From Neorhizobium galegae (lineage in GTDB: Bacteria > Pseudomonadota > Alphaproteobacteria > Rhizobiales > Rhizobiaceae), in NCBI RefSeq assembly GCF_021391675.1, contig NZ_CP090095.1, forward strand, positions 811,501-875,500: a stretch of DNA of 64,000 bases, in the 5' to 3' direction. This document shows, in pieces, positions 25,961 to 34,644 of this stretch (the stretch's first letter is position 1; each line of letters begins with the position of its first letter). A model generated the notes under the pieces. It made no database searches and was not told where the DNA came from. It was given only the letters and a program-made list of their open reading frames with translations. The translations under genes were made by a program, and so were the position numbers.

Positions 25961-27475
25961 ATGATGACGGAAGATCAGGGCGCGACGGCAGTCTTTCTGG
26001 CCAACCCGGCATCCTATGGGCTCGCAGGCTCCGTCGAGCGGATGGAGACGCATATCTCCATGATTTTCCTCGTTGGCGATCGGGTCTACAAGCTGAAGAA
26101 GGCGCTGAAACTTCCCTATCTCGATTTCTCGACGGCCGCGATCCGAGAGGATGCCTGCCGCAAGGAGGTCGCGCTGAACAGCGAGACCGCGCCCGGTCTC
26201 TATATCGGCGTGCGGCGCATCACCCGCTCGGACGCCGGTACTTTGGAGTTCGACGGCGACGGGCCGCTGGTCGATGCCGTCGTCGAGATGAGCCGGTTCG
26301 AACAGGGCCAACTCTTCGACCAAATGGCGGCTGCGGGCCGGCTGACGCCGGAGTTGATGACGCAGACCGCCAGGATGATCGCATTTTACCACCGCCGGGC
26401 ACCGGTTGTCTCGAAGGGAGGCGGGGCAGCCAATATCGAAGCCGTTCTCGATATCAACGATGCCGGGTTTGCTACCAGCCATGTCTTCGGCCCGGCGGAG
26501 CTTGCCAAGGTTGGCGAGAGCTTTCGTTCCCGGCTCGTGCAACACGGCGAACTTCTCGACCGGCGGGCGCGGGCGGGCAAGGTCCGCCGTTGCCACGGCG
26601 ATCTTCATTTGCGCAATATCTGCCTGCTGGACGGCAAGCCTTGCCTGTTCGACTGCATCGAATTCAATCTCGGCATCGCCACCGTCGATGTCCTCTACGA
26701 CCTCGCCTTCCTGCTGATGGATCTCTGGCATCGCGGTTTCCCCGACCTCGCCAATCTGGTGATGAACCGGTACTTCGATGAAACCGATGACGAGGACGGG
26801 TTCTGCCTCCTGCCGTTCCTGATGGCGATCAGGGCGGCGGTCCGCGCGCATGTGACGGCGATGCAGGCAGAAGAACCTGGCCAGGACGCCGCCGGGCTGG
26901 CGCGGGAGGCAAGGTCCTATTTCGATCTCGCCCATGTTCTCCTGAGGGTGGTGCCGCCGCGCCTCATCGCGATCGGCGGCCTCAGCGGTTCCGGCAAGAC
27001 GACGGTCGCGGATCATCTGGCAGCGAAGCTAGGCGCCCCTCCGGGCGCCAGGATCGTCGAAAGCGACCGAATCCGCAAAGCCCTGCATGGTGTTTCGGCC
27101 GAGACGAGACTTCCGGTCTCCGCCTATCAGCCCGATGTTTCGGAAAAGGTCTATCGCGAGATGGAAAGGCATGCGGAGCTGATCCTTGCCCAGGGCGGGT
27201 CGGTCGTTGCCGATGCTGTTTTCGACGACCCGGTCAACCGGCACCTCATTGAGGATGCTGCCGCGAGGACCGGGGCAGGCTGCCGGGGTATCTGGCTCGA
27301 GGCCGATCCGGAACTGCTCCTGCAGCGGGTCCGGGAGCGGGCGGGCGGCCCGTCGGATGCCACCACGGACGTGCTTTCCGGTCAACTGGCCCGCAAACCC
27401 ACCAATATAACCTGGCGGAAACTCGATGCATCGAAAGCGCCTGAGGCGATCTCCGCCGCGATCCTGCAGGATTGA
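25961..27475 (+). CDS. Bifunctional aminoglycoside-phosphotransferase-like/AAA ATPase
   Basis: From ATG 25961 (GAGG at 25949-25952) the product has 504 residues. The N-terminal two thirds resemble the aminoglycoside phosphotransferase/COG2187 fold, with KKALKLPYLDFST near the start and the kinase-type catalytic loop CHGDLHLRNICLLDGKPCLF followed by FDCIEFN. The C-terminal third is an AAA_33/zeta-kinase-like P-loop domain with AIGGLSGSGKTTVADHLAAK. The fused architecture is known in many proteobacteria but its substrate is unknown; antibiotic resistance should not be assumed. It is divergent from ackA-xfp and shares the putative FixK box. Confidence 0.8.
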   Translation: MMTEDQGATAVFLANPASYGLAGSVERMETHISMIFLVGDRVYKLKKALKLPYLDFSTAAIREDACRKEVALNSETAPGLYIGVRRITRSDAGTLEFDGDGPLVDAVVEMSRFEQGQLFDQMAAAGRLTPELMTQTARMIAFYHRRAPVVSKGGGAANIEAVLDINDAGFATSHVFGPAELAKVGESFRSRLVQHGELLDRRARAGKVRRCHGDLHLRNICLLDGKPCLFDCIEFNLGIATVDVLYDLAFLLMDLWHRGFPDLANLVMNRYFDETDDEDGFCLLPFLMAIRAAVRAHVTAMQAEEPGQDAAGLAREARSYFDLAHVLLRVVPPRLIAIGGLSGSGKTTVADHLAAKLGAPPGARIVESDRIRKALHGVSAETRLPVSAYQPDVSEKVYREMERHAELILAQGGSVVADAVFDDPVNRHLIEDAAARTGAGCRGIWLEADPELLLQRVRERAGGPSDATTDVLSGQLARKPTNITWRKLDASKAPEAISAAILQD

Positions 27476-27536
27476 GAACCGATGGTTTTCGTTGATCCAG
27501 CGCAAGCGAGGACAGATGGGATCGGCCCCGCGCCCG

Positions 27537-27550
27537 TTGACGCGCGTCAA
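27537..27550. promoter_or_regulatory. Perfect FixK/FnrN-type box (anaerobox)
   Basis: TTGACGCGCGTCAA is a perfect palindrome that fits TTGAY-N4-RTCAA. It is 84 nt before the start codon of the 149-aa acetyltransferase-like gene, a distance compatible with activation from about -41 and a short leader. Confidence 0.65.
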
Positions 27551-27634
27551 TGTCGCTGGCGGTGACGACGCTAAAACTTGAGGTCTTGGGAGCCGGCCCG
27601 ACATGACTTACGGGCCTTCTGGCGGAGAGAGGAT

Positions 27635-28084
27635 ATGGAGACGGATTACGACGTGGGTGTCCTGGACGCGGCGGATGTCTACCGCGCGTTCGCGGTCGTC
27701 CAGCTTGTGATGTCAGGCCTGGATCTGCAGACGTGGGAACGGCTGACCGCCTCGGCCTCGTTGCGTCGCAATTGGCTGGCCGTTACCGACGCACGGGGAT
27801 ATGTCCGCGGCCTTTGCCACGTCTTTGCCCGTGAGCATCCGGTCTACGGACGCCAGCTCGAAATACCGGTTTTTGCATCCATCGGCCTCGCCGATAACCA
27901 GGGTGTCGCGAAACGTCTTTTCGATTTCGCCAAGCTGCGCGCAAAACTGGACGGGTGCGAAAAGGTCCATTTCTGGTCCTCCGCATCGAAGGATTGTTGT
28001 AGCCTTGACACACTCCGGGAAGCGGCCCCCTGGGACGATGGATTGATCTATGATCTGGGCACCGACCGCGGCACCGTTCACTGA
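27635..28084 (+). CDS. Hypothetical protein, possibly GNAT-like
   Basis: The start at 27635 follows GAGAGAGGA; 149 residues. The layout of a hydrophobic strand (NWLAVTDARGYVRGLCHVFA), an extended segment and a helix with an Asn-Gln-Gly turn (SIGLADNQGVAKRLFDFAKL) resembles the GNAT acetyltransferase fold, but the acetyl-CoA loop is not clear, so this is tentative. It is alone on its transcript and carries a perfect FixK-type box upstream, which suggests expression under low oxygen. Confidence 0.6.
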   Translation: METDYDVGVLDAADVYRAFAVVQLVMSGLDLQTWERLTASASLRRNWLAVTDARGYVRGLCHVFAREHPVYGRQLEIPVFASIGLADNQGVAKRLFDFAKLRAKLDGCEKVHFWSSASKDCCSLDTLREAAPWDDGLIYDLGTDRGTVH

Positions 28085-28174
28085 CGGGGCTTGCGGTTAA
28101 GGGTGCCAAAGGGGCTCGCAAGGTCCGGAAGCGATAGACCGCCTCGCAATAGGCGCATCCGGTCTCAACCCGGA

Positions 28175-28438
28175 TCAGCCGAGGTCGGCCGCCGTCAGCG
28201 TATAGGTAGTGCCCCGATTGGGACGATAGGCCTTCATTGCCGCATCCTGGATACTGGACCGGGCGGCATCGAAAGCCCTTAAGTAATCGGCCTCGGACAT
28301 GCCTGTCGCAGTGCTATGGGCGAGTGCCTTGGCTTCCACGAAAAACCTGACCTCGAACATGCCGTCATAACCCAGGAAACGAACGACCTTGCGCGCTTCG
28401 TCGAAACTGCGGCTTCTGTTCGGAAATATCAGGGTCAT
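28175..28438 (-). CDS. DUF1488 family protein
   Basis: An 87-residue protein beginning MTLIFPNRSRSFDEARKVVR and continuing FLGYDGMFEVRFFVEA, which fits the DUF1488 family common in rhizobia. The family has no known biochemical role. The protein is soluble, with no cysteines or membrane segments. It begins a long run of small stress-type genes on the minus strand. Confidence 0.8.
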   Translation of the reverse strand: MTLIFPNRSRSFDEARKVVRFLGYDGMFEVRFFVEAKALAHSTATGMSEADYLRAFDAARSSIQDAAMKAYRPNRGTTYTLTAADLG

Positions 28439-28515
28439 GATGGTTTCAGTTCGAGATGGAAGGCATTTCCTTTGGAAACGGCATTCCGGGGTTTCTGGTG
28501 ATGCGTATTGCCGTG

Positions 28516-28659
28516 TCAGAACAGATCGCGAAGCAGGATGTAGAGAATGAATGCCATGGATATCCCCGGCACGGCCATGCGGAACAGGCTACCGTAGCCT
28601 GCCCGGTGTAATTGCGGGCCTGTCTGGGAAGAAGGTTGGATTCGCCTGATGGAAGACAT
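28516..28659 (-). CDS. Small membrane protein (47 aa)
   Basis: From ATG 28659, preceded by AAGGAGGAGGACAAC, the ORF encodes 47 residues: a polar basic half (SSIRRIQPSSQTGPQLHRAG) and one hydrophobic helix (MAVPGISMAFILYILL). The open frame extends 25 codons upstream but has no ribosome site there. Its 5' leader shares sequence blocks with that of the 84-aa gene at 34898-35152. The function is unknown. Confidence 0.6.
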   Translation of the reverse strand: MSSIRRIQPSSQTGPQLHRAGYGSLFRMAVPGISMAFILYILLRDLF

Positions 28660-28856
28660 GTTGTCCTCCTCCTTGGGGCCAGGGCTCGCGCCCTTGATCG
28701 CAGCGCCCGTTCTGAATCTGCTACCTGCGCTCAATATGGGTCGAACGCGGACAAATACAAGGGGAGGTCTCTCCGCTCCTCAAGAGTTGAGAGATCCGGC
28801 GCAGCCGCATTTCATGTGATCCGGCTGCCTGTTATTGGGCGGCGTAGCGGTGTCGG

Positions 28857-29204
28857 CTACTTGTTCTTCAGAAGCCACATCTTGCCGGCCATGGTGATCC
28901 CATGGGCGGATTCCTCCGCCGGAACATCCTCGTTGAGGATGCGCAGAAGGCCGTATTCCCGCAGTTCATTCAAGGTCGTGGTGGTCAGGAACTTGATCTT
29001 CTGGGGCCGTTCCTTGAACCGGTCGTTCCGCGCATAGGTCACAACCGCATTCAGGTGGGTCCATTTCTTGGCTTCCTGCGGAAACAGATCACCGTCCTTG
29101 GCGAGCTTCAGGCCCCTGATCTGGGTCGGCGTCAGCTCGACGGTCAGCGCGTGCGCCGCAGGCGTCGGGGCGGCGGTTGTTTTGGTGTTCTCGGTCGTGT
29201 TCAA
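28857..29204 (-). CDS. Hypothetical protein (115 aa)
   Basis: This 115-residue ORF starts with TTG at 29204 after an AAGGACC ribosome site. The N-terminus is Thr/Ala-rich and disordered; the rest is charged and helical (TPTQIRGLKLAKDGDLFPQE, LTTTTLNELREYGLLRILNE). The second segment resembles a winged-helix or small regulatory fold, but I recognise no family. It lies between the 47-aa gene and the fatty acid desaturase, all on the minus strand. Confidence 0.6.
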   Translation of the reverse strand: MNTTENTKTTAAPTPAAHALTVELTPTQIRGLKLAKDGDLFPQEAKKWTHLNAVVTYARNDRFKERPQKIKFLTTTTLNELREYGLLRILNEDVPAEESAHGITMAGKMWLLKNK

Positions 29205-29286
29205 TGTTCGGTCCTTGATCGGTACGGAGGTAGTCTTTGTGCATTCGCTGCGCAGGCGGAGGTCCCAGCCTGGCAGATTACATCGG

Positions 29287-30327
29287 TTAAGAAGTCTTTC
29301 TCGCCTTGGCGGCGTCGCGAAACGACAGGAGCCTTTTGCTCTTTTCGTCCCAGAGTACGAGCTTGACGCATTGGATGCTCTGCCAAAGCGTTATGCGGCC
29401 GATGCCGGCAAGTTCGGGATGATCGCGCAGCACCTCGGGCAGCCGGTAATAGGGGATCCGGCTCGACAGGTGATGGACGTGGTGGATGCCGATATTGCCG
29501 GTCAGCCAGCGCAACGCCAGCGGCAGATCGTAGTGGGACGCGCCGTGAAGGGCGGCCTCCGGAAACTGCCATTCCTCGGTCTTCGACCAATGGGTTTCCT
29601 CGAACTGATGCTGGACGTAGAAGAGCCAGACGCCGGCGGCCCCCGCGATCAGCACGATCGGCAGATGGACCAGCAGGAAGGGCACGAGCCCGATCGCCCA
29701 AATCATCAGTGCCGCCAGAACGGCGACCGCGAGATTGGTCGCCATCGTCGAAATCCAGGGCAGGGAGCCCGATTTCATCATTCCGAACGGCAGGCGCTGC
29801 TTGAAGAGGAAAAGCCAGGCGGGTCCGATGCCGAACATCACCAGCGGGTGGCGATAAAGCCGGTAGGCAAGCCGGCGCGACCAGGGCAGAGCCTGATATT
29901 CGTCGATCGTCAGCGTGGTGATGTCTCCGATGCCGCGCTCGTCGAGGTTACCGGCCGAGGCGTGATGGGCGGCATGCGCCCGGCGCCAGTAATCGTAAGG
30001 CGTCAGGGTCAGCACCCCGAGCACTCGTCCGGTCCAATTGTCGAGGCGCCGGCGCGCGAAGAACGAGCCGTGGCCGCAGTCGTGCTGGATCATGAACAGC
30101 CGCAAGAGAAAGGCCGCGGCCGGAAGGACGAGGATCAGCCCGATCGGGTAGCCGAGGAATACAGAAACATAAGCTGCAGCCGAGAAGGCTGCAAACGGCA
30201 GCACCGTGACGAGCAGCTCGAAGGTGCTGCGTCCGAAACGCGGCTGCCGGTATTTCGAAAGAATCTTGAGCCAGGCGCCGATATCGTCTTCGGCAACGGG
30301 CGCAATCGCATGGGCTGTGGCGTTCAT
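29287..30327 (-). CDS. Fatty acid desaturase
   Basis: A 346-residue integral-membrane di-iron desaturase. The three histidine boxes are present: HDCGHGS (near residue 90), HAAHH (near 125) and HVHHL (near 285), with four or more membrane helices between. The pattern fits the omega-6/delta-12 type (FA_desaturase, PF00487), which inserts double bases into membrane lipid acyl chains and raises fluidity at low temperature. ATG 30327 is chosen over the longer frame because homology starts there. Placement near two cold-shock genes supports a cold or membrane-stress role. Confidence 0.88.
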   Translation of the reverse strand: MNATAHAIAPVAEDDIGAWLKILSKYRQPRFGRSTFELLVTVLPFAAFSAAAYVSVFLGYPIGLILVLPAAAFLLRLFMIQHDCGHGSFFARRRLDNWTGRVLGVLTLTPYDYWRRAHAAHHASAGNLDERGIGDITTLTIDEYQALPWSRRLAYRLYRHPLVMFGIGPAWLFLFKQRLPFGMMKSGSLPWISTMATNLAVAVLAALMIWAIGLVPFLLVHLPIVLIAGAAGVWLFYVQHQFEETHWSKTEEWQFPEAALHGASHYDLPLALRWLTGNIGIHHVHHLSSRIPYYRLPEVLRDHPELAGIGRITLWQSIQCVKLVLWDEKSKRLLSFRDAAKARKTS

Positions 30328-30412
30328 GGATATCGATCCACCTTTTTGGCCTCGGCATGCGGCGCGCCCGAAGCGGGATGTGCCTGCACGTCTCAGGCAC
30401 ATGCCTCAAATA

Positions 30413-30793
30413 TCAGCCCTGACGGGCCTTGCGTGCAGCGTAACGACGATCGCGCTCCGCCTTGCGGGCGGCTTCATCGGCGATGACCCGGGCAACCCGG
30501 TCGTTGGTTTCCGCTTGCCGGGCCTCGGCATCGGCCTTTTCATCGGCTTCCGCAGCGGCGGCCAATGCGGCGGCTTCCTGGAGTTGGCGCTCGTTCTCGG
30601 CAGCCTTCTGGGCCTCGCGCTCGGCGCGGCGGGCTTCCCTCGCGGCCGCAATGGCTTCGCGCTCGGCACGGCGTTCCTGCATGGCAGGATCTGTCGGCTT
30701 AGGTGCGGTCGCAAACTTTGCCAAAAGCTCGCGTTTAGCATCCGCTGCGGTCTTGCGGCGCTCGGCAAAGCTGTTGTCGTTCGGGTGTCTCAA
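30413..30793 (-). CDS. DUF6481-type charged coiled-coil protein
   Basis: The 126-residue product is strongly charged and Ala-rich, with a long predicted coiled coil (ERRAEREAIAAAREARRAER and onward) and a basic end (RDRRYAARKARQG). The start NDNSFAERRKTAADAKRELL fits DUF6481 of rhizobia. It uses a TTG start at 30793 with AAGGACG at a spacing of 5 nt, nearly the same context as the TTG-started gene at 28857-29204. Function unknown; nucleic-acid or ribosome association is possible given the charge. Confidence 0.7.
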   Translation of the reverse strand: MRHPNDNSFAERRKTAADAKRELLAKFATAPKPTDPAMQERRAEREAIAAAREARRAEREAQKAAENERQLQEAAALAAAAEADEKADAEARQAETNDRVARVIADEAARKAERDRRYAARKARQG

Positions 30794-30907
30794 TGTATCG
30801 TCCTTGTCAGATTTGAACTTGTCAGATTTGAAATTTTGTGGCCGAGACCAATATCGCGCTTAACGGGAGGCCATGCAGATATTCGCGTCAGCCAGACGCC
30901 TCAACGG

Positions 30908-30934
30908 AAAAAGGCCAGACATACGCCTGGCCTT
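30908..30934 (-). terminator. Intrinsic terminator of the cold-shock gene
   Basis: On the minus strand an 8-bp perfect stem (plus coordinates 30911-30918 AAGGCCAG and 30927-30934 CTGGCCTT) with an 8-nt loop is followed by TTTTT (plus A-run 30908-30912). It lies about 55 nt after the stop of the CspA-like gene. Confidence 0.75.
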
Positions 30935-30988
30935 CACATATCTTTTGCCGCCATGCCAGTACGTCCGTGGTCATGGGAGGCTAAAGTT

Positions 30989-31198
30989 TTAGGCAGCCTG
31001 GAGCTGGCCTGCGGACATCTTGCCCGACTTGCGGTCACGCTCGAGTTCAAAGCCAAGCTTCTGGCCTTCAACGATCGAGCTCATGCCAGCGCGTTCGACG
31101 GCAGAGATGTGAACGAAGACGTCGGCGCTGCCGTCGTCAGGCTGAATGAAGCCGAAGCCCTTGGTGGCATTGAACCATTTAACTGTGCCAGTGGCCAT
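30989..31198 (-). CDS. cspA: Cold shock protein, CspA family
   Basis: A 69-residue single cold-shock domain. RNP1 (KGFGFIQ) and RNP2 (VFVHISAVE) are present, so it should bind single-stranded RNA/DNA and act as an RNA chaperone. The start at 31198 ([14 protein letters not shown]) is the canonical one; the upstream extension of the frame is spurious. About 280 nt of leader precede it, compatible with the long 5' UTR of thermoregulated csp genes, and an intrinsic terminator follows. A second CspA-like protein is encoded at 35448. Confidence 0.93.
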   Translation of the reverse strand: MATGTVKWFNATKGFGFIQPDDGSADVFVHISAVERAGMSSIVEGQKLGFELERDRKSGKMSAGQLQAA

Positions 31199-31336
31199 AA
31201 CGAACCCTTTCATAGCAACATTGATAAGCCGCCGGGCGACGCACGGCGGGTGTTTCGACTTTTGAGAGGGAAAGTTCGTCAAGAAGCGCAAAGCGCAGCA
31301 AAAACAAAGATCGGCAAACAAAGTATCGATGTCCTC

Positions 31337-31365
31337 TACCTACCGTATCGGGATTGAAGTGTCAA
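31337..31365 (-). promoter_or_regulatory. Candidate promoter of the cspA gene
   Basis: On the minus strand TTGACA (31365-31360) is followed after 17 nt by TAGGTA (31342-31337). The -35 is perfect and the -10 weak. It would give a leader of about 130 nt before the CspA-like start codon. Confidence 0.35.
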
Positions 31366-31482
31366 CTTTTTGTTTTGAAAATCGCGAAATATGCAACCAG
31401 TAGTGGTTTTTGTGGCGGGTGAACGAATATCAGCGGTACCCGCATCAAGGTCTCGCCGGTGGGCGGCCGGCAGCTTGAAGAT

Positions 31483-32298
31483 CTAGGTGGAAGCCGGTAT
31501 TTCTTCGGTCGTCACTTCGAAATACGACAGGACAGCCGGGCCGAAGGCGGTTGAAAGCGCCACGTCCGTGGCGTCCCGCCCTGTCGCCATCAGGATGCGC
31601 CCGATGCGCGGTTTGTTATGGCGGGCGTCGACCGTATTCCAGCGACCGCCGAGATAGACCTGGAACCAGGCGCTGAAATCCATCGGATTGACATCCACCG
31701 GGACGCCGATATCGCCGAGATAGCCGGTGCAGTAACGCGCCGGGATGTTCATGCAGCGGCAAAGCGTGATGGCGAGATGCGCGAAATCGCGGCAGACGCC
31801 CGTGCGATCGGTAAATCCTCCGAAAGCTGTCCGAAGCGGATCCGCGTTCTGATAGTTGAAGGTGATGTGGTTGTGGGCAAAGTCGAGGATCGCCTGCACC
31901 CGCGGCCAGCCGAGAGGGGTCGAGGAGAATGTCTTCCAGGCGAAATCCGCCAGGCGGTCGGTGTCGCAGTAGCGGCTGCCGAGCAGGAAGACCAGCACGT
32001 CGTCCGGCAGGTCCTTGATGTCGTGCTGGAAGGCGTTCTGCGGCACGGGGTCGGGCATGCCGTCGTCGTAGATTTCGAATTCCGTCGAGATCGTCGTCAG
32101 CCCGGGCGGCGCGACGATCCGGCTGCAGGCGTTTCCGAAGCTGTCGAGATAGCTCCAGGCCTCGATCGGCCGGTCGAAGCTCAGTACCTGATCGCTCAAA
32201 AGGTCCGCCCGACGCGAGGGATGGATATTGAGGACCAGCAGCATGGCCGTATCGTGCTGGCATTCATACCCTATGCGAAACCCTGCGCGTATCTTCAT
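31483..32298 (-). CDS. Transglutaminase-like protein lacking the usual catalytic His
   Basis: The 271-residue product belongs to the bacterial transglutaminase-like (PF01841) family. The Cys motif is present (TGVCRDFAHLAITLCR) and the Asp region reads TVDARHNKPRIG. At the position normally HAW, this protein has FSAWFQVYL, with Ser (codon 31672-31674, residue 209) in place of the catalytic histidine that the neighbouring paralogue keeps (THAWCQVYL). It may be inactive, a binding partner of the paralogue, or use another residue. It lies 77 nt downstream of that paralogue, likely in one operon. Confidence 0.8.
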   Translation of the reverse strand: MKIRAGFRIGYECQHDTAMLLVLNIHPSRRADLLSDQVLSFDRPIEAWSYLDSFGNACSRIVAPPGLTTISTEFEIYDDGMPDPVPQNAFQHDIKDLPDDVLVFLLGSRYCDTDRLADFAWKTFSSTPLGWPRVQAILDFAHNHITFNYQNADPLRTAFGGFTDRTGVCRDFAHLAITLCRCMNIPARYCTGYLGDIGVPVDVNPMDFSAWFQVYLGGRWNTVDARHNKPRIGRILMATGRDATDVALSTAFGPAVLSYFEVTTEEIPAST

Positions 32299-32375
32299 GA
32301 TCGTATCCCTATATGGAGAAACTCTGGCTGGAATGGCAGTTCAGCGGCAACGCTCGAATAATCCGGGTGTTCCGG

Positions 32376-33272
32376 TTATCCGTGGAGTTTGACGCTGTGG
32401 TCTTCGGTCGTCACGTTAACCTGCACGGACATGCTGTCGAAATCGCTGTCGTCGCCATCGTAACTTCCCGATAGCGGGACTGCCTGCCGCGGATCGCGCG
32501 CGACACCCACGCGGATCAGGTCGCGATTGCCGACGATACCGTTGGTGGGATCGAATTCCACCCAGCCGGCGCCGGGAAGATAGACCTGGCACCAGGCGTG
32601 GGTCGATCCGCCGCCGAGCGTTATCGATCCGTCGCGGTCGGGCACGTAGATATAGCCGGTGACGAAACGTGCCGCCAATCCGAGCGCCCGCGCCGCCTCC
32701 ATCATCAGCAGCGCGAAATCGCGGCAGGTGCCGCGGCGCAGCTGTAGGGTTTCGAGCGGCGGTTGCGTTCCGTGTTCCGAGCGCCGGGCGTAGATGAAAC
32801 CCTCGTGGAGCGCAAAACACATGGTCATCAGCAGGTGGCCGGTTTCGGTGGGGTGGCCGACCTTGATGAATTGCCGCGCCCATTTGCCGACCCGGTCCTC
32901 TGGATCGGGATAGTGGCGCAGGATCGTCCGCTCCAGATCAAAGGCTTCTTCGGGATCGTATGCGAAAGGATAGGTGAGGGCCTCTTCGTCGATCTGGAAG
33001 TCCATCGCCGCCTGAGGCGTATGGTCGAGGCGGATATTGGTTTCGAACCGCAGTTCGGATGAGGGTTTGGATATCCCGACGAGCGCGACGCAATTGCCGA
33101 AGACATCGTGAATCCAGCGGACATAATCCGGTTTTGGAAAAACGTTGAGCTGGGAACTCAGCAAGGTCTGGTCAAAACTGTCCCGCGGCCTGAACATCAG
33201 CCTGTGTTCGCCGAACTCCACCGGCCTCGTATACCGATAGGAGGTGACATGCCGGACGGAAAATATCGTCAT
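32376..33272 (-). CDS. Transglutaminase-like cysteine protease family protein
   Basis: From ATG 33272 the product has 298 residues and starts TIFSVRHVTSYRYTRPVEFG, the usual N-terminus (bacterial transglutaminase-like N-terminal region). The catalytic triad is visible: Cys in RRGTCRDFALLMMEAAR, His in GSTHAWCQVYLPGAGW, and Asp in EFDPTNG. Family members act as proteases or amidases; the substrate is unknown. It is upstream of a second, degenerate family member in the same operon. Confidence 0.85.
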   Translation of the reverse strand: MTIFSVRHVTSYRYTRPVEFGEHRLMFRPRDSFDQTLLSSQLNVFPKPDYVRWIHDVFGNCVALVGISKPSSELRFETNIRLDHTPQAAMDFQIDEEALTYPFAYDPEEAFDLERTILRHYPDPEDRVGKWARQFIKVGHPTETGHLLMTMCFALHEGFIYARRSEHGTQPPLETLQLRRGTCRDFALLMMEAARALGLAARFVTGYIYVPDRDGSITLGGGSTHAWCQVYLPGAGWVEFDPTNGIVGNRDLIRVGVARDPRQAVPLSGSYDGDDSDFDSMSVQVNVTTEDHSVKLHG

Positions 33273-33449
33273 CCAATCACCGCAAAAGCATTGAGGACGG
33301 CATGCGCTTGGCGCGGGGCGCGCCTTATCGAATCCTGCATGGATAACCGCTATAGCAGGCGCCATGCGACAGCGACAGGAAAAACCGGCCGCAGCCGGTA
33401 AAATACGATAACGCCGAACGCGGCATCGGAACGCCGGATCGGCGCTGTC

Positions 33450-33695
33450 TCACTGGTCCCGGCGCTGCAGCGGATAATCGCCGGCGTCGTAGAGCCTCTG
33501 TATCTGCGTGCTGTCGAAACGGGCTTCTTCGACCTCGAGAATGGACCCGCGCAATAGGGATGCAGGCATCACCTCGATTGCGAAGCGCAGAGCCTCGGCC
33601 ACGGTGTCGAACCTCTTGTAGCCAAGCCTGCTCGTTCTCTTCCAGTTCTTGCACGGGTAGAGCCCCGCGCCGGCATTGTAGTTGAAGGCGGCCAT
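33450..33695 (-). CDS. Hypothetical small protein (81 aa)
   Basis: The 81-residue ORF has AAGGACA before ATG 33695. It starts AAFNYNAGAGLYPCKNWKRT and has a central helix DTVAEALRFAIEVMP. It looks like a compact globular protein common among rhizobia; I know no function. It lies in the stress-gene block with a spacing of about 180 nt to the transglutaminase operon. Confidence 0.65.
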   Translation of the reverse strand: MAAFNYNAGAGLYPCKNWKRTSRLGYKRFDTVAEALRFAIEVMPASLLRGSILEVEEARFDSTQIQRLYDAGDYPLQRRDQ

Positions 33696-33769
33696 GGTGG
33701 TGTCCTTGTGGTCGAGGATAGGTGCGAGGGGATGGTCCGAACGAGCGGCCTCGTCGGAGCGGTCCCGTG

Positions 33770-33952
33770 TCAGGCCGGCTGCAATTGCGACGCGCGCCTC
33801 TGGAGGCGTTCCTGCTTCTGGGCGAGCTTGAGTTCGCGGCTTCTCAGGGCCTGCCTATGGCGAAATTCCTGCAGCTTGGCAGCATTGGAGCCTTCTTCTG
33901 CATCGGGTTTGCGAAACAGATTCTGGGCGGTATTGCGGACGGTATCGATCAT
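33770..33952 (-). CDS. Small charged helical protein (60 aa)
   Basis: From ATG 33952 (AAGG site in the leader) the ORF encodes 60 residues, mostly one amphipathic helix (KLQEFRHRQALRSRELKLAQ) that is likely a coiled coil. The frame extends upstream without a ribosome site, so the shorter start is chosen. It lies 74 nt upstream of the 81-aa gene. Function unknown. Confidence 0.5.
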   Translation of the reverse strand: MIDTVRNTAQNLFRKPDAEEGSNAAKLQEFRHRQALRSRELKLAQKQERLQRRASQLQPA

Positions 33953-34280
33953 TGATGTAACCTTAAAGGGTAGACTGCGGGACGTGACGACGGCCAACGC
34001 AAGAATTCTCCAGCCGACAGGGCGGAGTTCGACGTTCGCAAAATCAAGGGTGTCGCCAAGCAACCGGCAGGGCCGGAAGGATCAGGTAGCCGAAAAGGCT
34101 GAAAACGTGAATCACATATGGCGATATAATGAGTCACTTTCAAGACTTGTCTCAAATACGGATAGGCGGCGCTTGCCATCGGCGGAAATGAGGCCCATCG
34201 TGGATGGTCGGCTGCAACTGGTAAGGGCGCAGCCGCCTGAGGGACCCGAGCCCTAGCCCCGACGAAAAAGGAGGGGCGCG
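33953..34280. other. Intergenic region, no gene found
   Basis: No supported gene was found in this 328-nt stretch. A TATAAT hexamer is at 34125-34130 with no good -35 at the right distance. It separates the minus-strand 60-aa gene from a plus-strand 75-aa gene, so it should hold both promoters. Confidence 0.5.
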
Positions 34281-34508
34281 ATGTCTTCACGATCCTCGCA
34301 TCCGAGTTTCCAGCTTTATTTCCAGAAGATGCTGACCAACAGTCAGCCGGAGGCTGAACAAGCCGCAGAAAACTGCCCGGACGGCCCGGCCCTGCGTGCC
34401 ATCTTCCGGGATATGCTGATCCGGGGGCTACCGCTGGCGGGTTCGGAGATTTGGCTTGACGGCATCCGTGCCACCCGTGTTCCGAAAAAGCGCCCCGGCT
34501 CCAACTAG
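34281..34508 (+). CDS. Hypothetical small protein (75 aa)
   Basis: A 75-residue ORF with GGAGGGGCG just before ATG 34281. It is soluble, with a helical centre (EAEQAAENCPDGPALRAIFR) and a basic tail (TRVPKKRPGSN). I do not recognise it. It is one of few plus-strand genes in this part of the stress block. Confidence 0.55.
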   Translation: MSSRSSHPSFQLYFQKMLTNSQPEAEQAAENCPDGPALRAIFRDMLIRGLPLAGSEIWLDGIRATRVPKKRPGSN

Positions 34509-34608
34509 ATCGGTTTCGGCCTTCCTCGGAAAAGACAATCCGGCATGCGTCGCCACGAAAATCCAGGCGATGCGATCTTCCGCAAGGATAAAGGATAAAG
34601 ACTGCGTT

Positions 34609-34633
34609 GGAGGCGTCGTGGCACGGCGCCTCC
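34609..34633 (-). terminator. Hairpin after the 46-aa basic protein gene
   Basis: GGAGGCG (34609-34615) and CGCCTCC (34627-34633) form a 7-bp stem just after the stop of the minus-strand gene at 34645. There is no T-run on the minus strand, so terminator function is weak or relies on another factor. Confidence 0.4.
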
Positions 34634-34644
34634 TTGTCGAAGCA

